From: Chrysochromulina tobinii | Taxonomy: Eukaryota; Haptophyta; Prymnesiales; Chrysochromulinaceae | NCBI GenBank assembly: GCA_001275005.1 | Contig: JWZX01001884.1 | Location: 1-34,617 of the forward strand | DNA length: 34,617 bases | Reading direction: 5' to 3' | Position numbers and translations under genes: made by a program | In this document: positions 28,578 through 34,617 of the stretch, one piece after another | Layout: the number at the start of each line of letters is the position of its first letter | Position numbering within the stretch: the first letter of the stretch is position 1 | The notes under the pieces: generated by a model | The model's database searches: none | Told to the model about the DNA's origin: nothing | What the model saw: only the letters and a program-made list of their open reading frames with translations

Positions 28578-31500
28578 TCATTCCAAGTCCATGCTGATCA
28601 GGCGCAGCTCGTACAGATGCCTGAGCCGCTCGATCACGTCCTCCTTGGTCACGCTCCCCTCCGACTCGGCTGCAAGGTCCGCCGCGAGGCGCGCCGCGCT
28701 CGCGCCCGCGCCCGGGACGACGCGTTCGAGCACCTCGAGCTCGAGCGGATCCGCAAGCTCGAGCCACGTGTCCTCGCCCTGGCCCGCGTCCTTGGCGCGT
28801 ACCTCGACGCGCACGGGCACGCCGGCGGCGTCGGATACGGAGCGCGACGCAAAGGGTCGACGCTGCATCGGTACCGCCCTTTGGAGCGCCTCTGCCTCTT
28901 GGGGGGGGCAAGGAGGACGTCGGGTGAGCACGCCTCATCACAGCATTCACAGCATTCGCAGCATTACAGGACTCACAGGCAAGGACGTCGGGCGAGCGCG
29001 CCTCATCTAGTCATCAGAAGCCATTCGAAGCAATCCGAAGCAAACCAAGGGTAAGCAATCCAAGGCAAGCACCCATCGATCCATCAGAGGCACTCGGAGG
29101 CCATCCGAAGCCATCAGACGCAAGCACCTGTGGGAAAGGGCCGCCGTCGGATGAGCCTCCCATGGAGCACGAGGAGCGGCAATCAGTGGCAATCAGTGGC
29201 ATGCGCACCTGTGGGAAAGGGCCGCCGTCGGATGAGCCTCCCATGGAGCATGAGGAGTGAGAGCGCCTCGTCCGCCTCGAGGAAGCAGGCGAGGGCGTCG
29301 CGTGGCGACTCGACGATGGGCATGCGTGCGAGGTTGAATGAAGTATTCAACAGCATGGGCACGCCCACGAGGGCAAAGAAGGCGGCGATGAGCGCGTGGT
29401 AGATCGGCGCGTCGGCCTCGCCCACGGTCTGCAGCCGTGCCGAGCCGTCGACATGGGTAATCGCGGGCACTTGCTCGCGCACCTCTGGCCGCACCGTCGC
29501 GGTGATCTGCATGTAGGGCGACGCCAAGGTCGGCAGCCCATCGAACCAACTGTCGGCCTCCTCCGCCAGTACCGACGGGGCGAGTGGCCTCCATTGCTCG
29601 CGTTGCTTGACATGGTTGACCTTCCAATGATTCTCGGCCATCGCGGGGTTGGCGAGGATCGAGCGATGACCGAGCGCGCGCGCGCCCACCTCGGCGCGAC
29701 CGTTCACCCAGCCGACGATCTCCCCGCGGGCGAGCGCCTCGGCCGTGTACTGCAGCACTGCCGCGGAGGGGGCATCCCAAGCGCCGTCCCGGGCGCCGCC
29801 CCGCGCTGCGGACGACGGGCCGGTTGCGGCGCCGTACTGGGCAACGGCGCCGTCCTGGGCTCCGGCGCCGTCCTGGGCACCGGCGCCGGCGGCCGTCTCC
29901 GCAGTGCTGGTGGGCCGCGCGGCCTCGAGCTCGGCCTCGAGCTCGGCCTTGATCTGGGCCGCGAGCTCGGCCTCGAGCTCCGCCTCGAGCGCTCGATACT
30001 CCTCAAGATCCTCCGCTGAGACGAAATCCTCATCAGTCTCGTCATCCACCGAGCCCCCATCGGGCGCCGTCCTGGGCGCCGCGGCGAGTGTCACCTCCTC
30101 TATCCACGGGCTGAACTCGTCCATCGCCGCCTGCACCTCCGCCGCGCTGTACGCGCGCCCCATGCATGCAGGCCACGGGCTGCCGCGACGCGCCGGCGCG
30201 GGCACCCCCAGCTGTGGCAGGAGCGCATGGAGCGCGTACGCGGCGCAGCCCGCGGCAATGCCCTCGTCTCCCGGGTACGGGGGAATGAAGACATGCTCAA
30301 AGCCCGCCTCGCGCGCCACGCGTCCATTGAGCACGGAGTTCTGCACCACGCCTCCGACCAAGCACAGGTTCGTCTCGCCAGTCTGCTGCTGCAGCCGGCA
30401 GAGCCACTCGAGGGTCACCTGAAGACTCATCAGTCGTCATCAGTCGGTCATCGGTCGTCATCAGTCGTCATCAGTCGGTCATCAGTCGGTCATCAGTTGT
30501 CATCAGTCATTCATCGGACGTCATCAGTCGTCATCAGTCGGTCTCAGTCGTCATCGGTCGTCATCAATCGTCATCAGTCGGTCATCAGTCATCATCAGTC
30601 GTTAATCAATCGGTCATCAGTCTCACCTCTTCGAGATCCATCTGCACGCGTGCCGCGAGGGCCGCATACGCGCCCCGCATGCTCGCCTGCGCGGCAGGCA
30701 GCTCGGAGCGCTCCGCCAGGATCTTGGGCCCGAGCGCCTTCTGCAGCGCGCGAAAGCCATTGATGGGCGGCAGTTGATCGAATGCCTCCAGGGCGTCCCA
30801 TTCAAGGTGAAGCGCCTCGCCGTCCTCGCCGTCGAGCTTGCCGCGGAGCAGCGGCGTGCTCAGCAGGCGCGCGTGCACGGGGTCGCGCTGGACGTCCGCC
30901 CACGTGCCCGCCCACGGCGCGAGCCCCATCACCTTGCCGCATGCATTCCAGTCGCCAAAGATGTGTGACGAAACCCTCGAGTAGAGCGCGCCGACGGACT
31001 CGAGATTCTCAAACCCATGATTGTAGAGTTCCGAAGGCGAGCGCTGGGGTACCCAGCGCTTGAAGACGCGTGAGAGGGCGGAGCCCTCGAACAGGTACGC
31101 GCTCTCAGCCTCGCGGTGGCCAGGCGGCGCTCCGAGCGTCGACGAGCCTTGCGGCACCGCCACGTAGCCCGTAGCCTCAGGCAGTCGCAGGTCGTGCATA
31201 TAGTGAGTGTCGTCCCGGGCGGCCTGCATCGCGGCGAAGGTCTCGCCCATGCCGTCCATGACGACCACGAGGCCGCGCTCAAAGGGCGCCTGCGTGATCG
31301 CGCACCACACGTGCGCCAGATGGTGCGAGAGCTCAAAGTGCGGCACGCCCGGAAGTAGGTTGTCGTCTGAGAGAGCGCTGGTCGCGTACAGCCCCATCGG
31401 AACGCTCCACGGCAGCCGTCCCTCAAAGGAAGCAACGCGGTGATGGTGGTTGTTGGCGCACACGGCCACGACGTCCTCGATGGAGCTTCCGACGGCCTCG

Positions 31501-31706
31501 AGCGCGTGCCTTGTCGCGGCGGCCGTGTCGCCACCGTCGTGCTTCAGCCGGGAGAGCCGTTCGTTGGGCACGATGATCGAGTGCTGGCCGCACGTGGAGA
31601 TTAGACACGCGCCCGCATCATGCGAGTACTTGTTGAGCCCGAGCACCCACTTGGTCGGCGACGGGCCGATGAGCGTGTAGACGAAGGACGTGACCGCGAT
31701 CATCAT
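28578..31706 (-). CDS. NodU/CmcH/TobZ-family carbamoyltransferase, 3 exons
   Basis: Exons 31706-30627, 30418-29209 and, less surely, 28891-28578 (867 residues in this model). The N-terminal half has the Kae1-like fold signs of the family: VLGLNKYSHDAGACL, HFELSHHLAHVWCA (metal-binding histidines) and VVVMDGMGE. The second exon begins VTLEWLCRLQQQTG and NLCLVGGVVQNSVLNG, then the C-terminal domain GWVNGRAEVGARALGHRS, REQWRPLAPSVL and LLNTSFNL. Enzymes of this family use carbamoyl phosphate and ATP to carbamoylate hydroxyl groups of sugars, antibiotics and other metabolites; the acceptor cannot be told from sequence, and no biosynthetic cluster surrounds the gene. A Glu/Ala-rich, low-complexity insert separates the two domains. 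The third exon is an extension of about 100 residues (ending RLISMDLE) not known to me in the family. Confidence 0.85.
28892..29208 (-). other. Carbamoyltransferase intron 2, junctions uncertain
   Basis: 317 nt in the model used: donor CCCACAG|GTGCGC, acceptor GAGGCAG|AGGCGC, phase 1. The last 41 nt of exon 2 together with the donor (46 nt, 29205-29250) are repeated identically at 29124-29169, giving a second donor. A further pair of similar blocks, core GCTCGCCCGACGTCC / GCTCACCCGACGTCC, lies before the acceptor. Confidence 0.5.
30419..30626 (-). repeat. Carbamoyltransferase intron 1, GACTGATGACC array
   Basis: 208 nt. Donor GAG|GTGAGACTG, acceptor GAGTCTTCAG|GTGACCCTC (GTGAnnCT shared). 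Almost the whole intron is an 11-12 nt array of GACTGATGACG / GACTGATGACC, the same word as in armadillo intron 1. Splicing gives QMDLEEVTLEWL, as in homologues. Confidence 0.87.
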
Positions 31707-32000
31707 TTGTGTTCACACAGCTTGACCTCGAGCAGCTCTGAATGAAACGGATGTGAGCAGGTGCTTGCGTTTCGCGCCAGCTCTCGTGGGACCAGCTCTG
31801 TGAGAAACGGCTGTGAGCCGGAGCTTGCGTTTCGCGAGAAGGGGACCCGAGAAGGCACCGCACCTCACAGTTGAAAGGTCGTGCCTGCACCTCGAGGCTT
31901 TGTCGCAAAGATGGATCTCCTCCCTGGAGAAACTCGGAAATATTTCTCAGCCAACGAAAACGATTTCCGTGTCGAAATTGCCTTTTCGGGCGACGTGACG
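31707..32000. promoter_or_regulatory. Divergent intergenic region with a 44-nt direct repeat
   Basis: This region separates the carbamoyltransferase start from the secreted-protein start. Two copies of a 44-nt block (31733-31776 and 31793-31836, period 60, six mismatches by eye) start CAGCTCTG and end GCTTGCGTTTCGCG. They could be paired regulatory sites or a 5' UTR duplication. The plus frame of the next gene is open from 31881, with an alternative ATG at 31911. Confidence 0.5.
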
Positions 32001-32579
32001 ATGTCTCGAAGCCTCATTGCGCTCGCAGCCGTTCTCGCTTGTGCGCACGCGTTGCCGGATACAAAAGCCCCAATCGAAGCTGTTGGCAAAGCTGCTGATG
32101 GTTCTGCTCGTCAGCTGCAGGCCCATGGGGCCGCCGCACCGGCACCGCCGAAGCCCAAGAGCGTCAGCATTTGGTCCATAGCAAAGCGGTTTTTCACGTC
32201 GCGCGAGAAAGCGAAGACGAAAGTGGCGAGTCACGGCGCGAATGCGACGATTCCGACCATGACGCCCCAGTACGCCATGGGCTTCAAGACCATGGTTTCG
32301 TGGTGGTGCAAGAATGCGACAAACAAGGAAAAGGCTTTGTGCCAGCTGAGTGCGCAGGGCAAAGCTACCGGCGACGCACTCAAGAAACCGCCCTCTCTCG
32401 ATGAAAGCAGGGAGGCTGTCAAGGCCTACTGCGCCGAAAAAACACACCAAAGCAAGCTCGTTTGCATCCAGTGGAGGATAAAGGCAGCTGTCGTCAAGAG
32501 TGTGGGGTCGAAGGCAGCCGCTGCGAAGAGCGCGGGGTCGAAGTCGAAGGCAACCGACACCAAGACTGGAGAGTTGTGA
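32001..32579 (+). CDS. Small secreted protein of unknown function
   Basis: The gene encodes 192 residues. I prefer the ATG at 32001 over the in-frame ATG at 31911 because it opens with a clear signal peptide, MSRSLIALAAVLACAHA, cleaved before LPDTKAP. The mature part is basic. It has four cysteines in its middle (WWCKN, ALCQL, AYCAEK, LVCIQW), enough for two disulfides in a small helical core, and a Lys/Ser/Ala-rich C-terminal tail of about 30 residues that looks disordered. I recognise no family. Base composition is less GC-rich than the neighbouring genes (more AA codons). A cell-surface or secreted role is inferred from the signal peptide only. Confidence 0.7.
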   Translation: MSRSLIALAAVLACAHALPDTKAPIEAVGKAADGSARQLQAHGAAAPAPPKPKSVSIWSIAKRFFTSREKAKTKVASHGANATIPTMTPQYAMGFKTMVSWWCKNATNKEKALCQLSAQGKATGDALKKPPSLDESREAVKAYCAEKTHQSKLVCIQWRIKAAVVKSVGSKAAAAKSAGSKSKATDTKTGEL

Positions 32580-32880
32580 GCGTCGATCTGTACGATGCCG
32601 TGGGGCACTAAATGCACGCGGCCTGTGTGTGTGGGGATGCTGTTGGCTGCCCGCCCTTACAACCATAAACGCCGCGCGGCGGAACGGGTAGCTCTAGTAG
32701 TGGGTGCGGGCACAATACATCGCGAATTCGATCAGTCTTGATGACGAACCGCCACGGCCACGCGACCGCACGCGGGAGTCAGGCGCGATGGAAAACACGA
32801 ACCGACACATGCGCATGAAGATCATAGTAAAAGCGCGGGGGACAGTTTTAGTGACAAGTACAACAGTAGCTGACAAATTG
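32580..32880. other. Convergent intergenic region, nothing recognised
   Basis: 301 bp between the stop of the secreted-protein gene and the stop of the transporter gene on the other strand. It must hold both 3' UTRs. I see no gene, repeat or standard polyadenylation signal. Confidence 0.5.
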
Positions 32881-34378
32881 CTAGACAGCCCGCGTCTTCT
32901 CCTTCTCGTCTGCTCTGCCACGACTGACGATGGCCGCGATCGATGCCGCAAGCCCGAGCCCCAGTGGCAATGTGTTCAAGCTCAGCCGGCGCGCCTCCGC
33001 GGGCGGAGCCTGGCCATCCGCGAGCTTGTGAAGGATCTCATCGGCGATGGCGCCCTCGACGATGTCGAGGCGCGACTTGAGTGGGAAGGTCGAGGCTACT
33101 TGGCCCGGGGTCGCCTTCGAGATCACCACCGCGCCCTCGTCGGCCGACAAAGCTGGCTTCACCGCGGAGGCACCCACTCCCTCTTCTTCAGAGCATGCAA
33201 GGAGGGCGGCGAAGATCATGAACACGCCGCCTACCCAGGTGCCGATCGAGACGGGCTCCCGAAGGGCCAAGTAGCCCATGATGCCCGCAAAGAGCGGTTG
33301 GAGCGCAGCGAATGGCTGTGCCTTCGCGGCAGAGATGGAGCGCATCGCTTCGAATTGGACTGACGAGGAGAGGAATCCGGGCACGAAGACCCCGAGCGCC
33401 ATCAGCCCAAACTGGGCCAGTGGAATGTGACGAATGCGCCGAACGGTCGCCGCAGAGGGTCCTCCGCGAGCCACGTCGAGGAGCATCACTGCCGTCGAGA
33501 TCCCTCCCATGTAACACATGCGAAGGAGGTTGAGGGAAGCCGCGCTGACCGATTGCAAGTGAACAGTCGTACGCACGCGAAACCACCCGTAAAGGAAGGC
33601 GCCCACCTGAGGACGAAAGCCATCGAACGCCATCGAACGCCATCAGAGGCTCACTCAGAGACGCAATCAGCTCGAGCCACCGCAAGGCACTCACCACGAG
33701 TGCAGCTGCCCCTCGGAGATTCAATGCAGCGGAGGTCATGCCGCTGCCATCCTGAATTCCGTCGACGACCGCCACGAGGACGGCGGCGCCGAAAGCCAAG
33801 CCGCACGCGGCCCATGTGCGTGCGCCAAAGTCACCCAGTCCGAGCAGCACCGACAGAAGCGGTACGAAGACGTTGTCGGTCGACTGGAAGATCTCCGCCA
33901 TCGCAGCGGGGACTCTGCAAGTTCCCCACACCGAAAAGAAGGAACAGAGGACCGAGAGCAGAGCGAGCTCAAAGGCGGCGAGATGCGGGCTCTGCTCGCT
34001 GTCGGATCTACCCTTGGCCCTGTCGGGCTCGCGTCTTGCCATAAAGAACTGTATCGTGCGAGTGATGGTGGCCAGGAGGCAGAGAACGTTGTAACGGACA
34101 AACACTATGAAGATCATCCCGAGCGGCTCTGCACCGGGAACCGTAGCCAACGATCGCAGGAAGACAGTGTAGCTTCCGAAACCCGCGTTTGCGAGCAGCA
34201 AAAGCAGCTTGGCACGGGCCAGAGCACCTGCCGTGACAGGAGTAAGGCCTCCTCGAAGACGATGTACGGCCGTCGCGTGCACATCCTTCGGAGTAAACAT
34301 CAAAGGCCGGCTCTGAACCCGGGCGTCGACGCTGACGGTAGCCACCAGGCACACGAGCAGGAAGCAGCTGGGAGGCAT
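32881..34378 (-). CDS. EamA/DMT-type transporter with N-terminal signal, 2 exons
   Basis: Exons 34378-33695 and 33606-32881 give 469 residues. The ATG at 34378 starts a signal peptide, MPPSCFLLVCLVATVSVDA; the following RLRGG-containing segment could belong to a plastid-type bipartite leader. Two EamA halves follow: the first from KLLLLLANAGFGSYTVF to FGAAVLVAVVDG, the second from VGAFLYGWFRVRTTVHL to GVFMIFAALLAC, about ten hydrophobic segments in all. The motif FAALQPLFAGIMGYLALREPVS is typical of the ninth segment of drug/metabolite transporters. The long polar C-terminus ends with one more hydrophobic stretch (LPLGLGLAASIAAIV). Members export or exchange small metabolites; plastid phosphate translocators belong to the same superfamily, but substrate and organelle are not shown here. 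Confidence 0.85.
33607..33694 (-). other. DMT transporter intron
   Basis: 88 nt. Donor GTG|GTGAGTGCCTT, acceptor GTCCTCAG|GTGGGCGCCTT: an 11-nt junction repeat with two mismatches. The body contains CCTCTGATGGC and two TTCGATGGC words, as in other introns here. Splicing joins GAAALV to VGAFLYGW in frame. Confidence 0.88.
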
Positions 34379-34617
34379 GCTTGACGACCTGGAGCGGCTT
34401 CGCGCTCGAGGGTGGGCCACCGAGCAGCTTCACCGACCCTGCCGCGTTACAGGGTCGGACGCTATCCGGTATTTGCCCTGGCAAACCGCTCAGGGAAACA
34501 CAGGAAATGTCCTTTTCATTATGAATACACACAACACGTAAGCAGCACAGCTGTGAAGACAATACAATACAATACAGGCCAGGCCTCAACTGAGACACAT
34601 GCAGGCAGAGAGCTGAG
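34379..34617. promoter_or_regulatory. Region upstream of the DMT transporter gene
   Basis: 239 bp from the transporter start to the right edge. It should contain its promoter and 5' UTR. A short ATACA triplet array lies near 34560-34576. No gene is recognised. Confidence 0.35.

Noticed and set aside
30421-30620. CATCAGTCGT repeats as a centromeric or telomeric satellite
   Set aside because: Only about 200 bp, exactly between splice sites in one gene; the unit is shared with another intron.
28578-31706. Carbamoyltransferase as part of a toxin or antibiotic cluster
   Set aside because: Family members occur in such pathways, but no neighbouring gene here belongs to one.

Overview
The window is nuclear DNA of a GC-rich single-celled eukaryote, most likely an alga. 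Codons end mostly in G or C. Genes are eukaryotic (ACAP-type ArfGAP, GCN20/ABCF3-type ABC-F, SKP1-like domain, EGLN-type prolyl hydroxylase, SET domain) and several have spliceosomal introns. A haptophyte, or a similar group such as a pelagophyte, is my best guess; nothing here proves it. I saw no tRNA, rRNA, CRISPR array or viral gene.

Layout from left to right: (1) 1-2818 minus, a BAR-PH-ArfGAP-ankyrin protein cut by the left edge; (2) 2982-4004 minus, a GT77-like glycosyltransferase; (3) 4203-6206 plus, a SKP1-like / F-box-like / leucine-rich-repeat protein; (4) 6207-7082, no recognisable gene; (5) 7083-20019 minus, one 13-kb gene of 11 exons for a 3744-residue armadillo-repeat protein with a C2 domain inside the repeat array; (6) 20377-21312 plus, a VTT/TVP38-like membrane protein; (7) 21377-24952 plus, an EGLN-like 2OG oxygenase fused to a SET domain and an EFM7-like methyltransferase; (8) 25249-28308 minus, an ABCF3/GCN20-like ABC-F ATPase; (9) 28578-31706 minus, a NodU/CmcH-family carbamoyltransferase; (10) 32001-32579 plus, a small secreted protein; (11) 32881-34378 minus, a drug/metabolite-type transporter with an N-terminal signal. 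These look like independent housekeeping and signalling genes, not a pathway cluster. Adjacent genes are often divergent or convergent and closely packed.

The most interesting layer is the introns. I resolved 19 in five genes. In most of them the first nucleotides of the intron copy the first nucleotides of the downstream exon, from about 5 up to 32 nt, so the two splice junctions lie in a direct repeat of the form AG|GT.... Many introns end in the same tail, close to GCCTCCCTCATCAG. Their bodies are minisatellites of 10-40 nt whose units usually contain CTRAY, the branch-point consensus. The other five genes have no visible intron. This pattern fits an introner-like family still active in the recent past. 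In three introns a unit made of an exon copy, a tail, or both has been copied again in tandem, and one intron carries a 24-nt piece of a different exon of the same gene.

All splice junctions are deduced from reading frame, domain continuity and GT/GC-AG ends; no transcript evidence was available. The armadillo gene model closes exactly in frame over all 11 exons, which supports it strongly.
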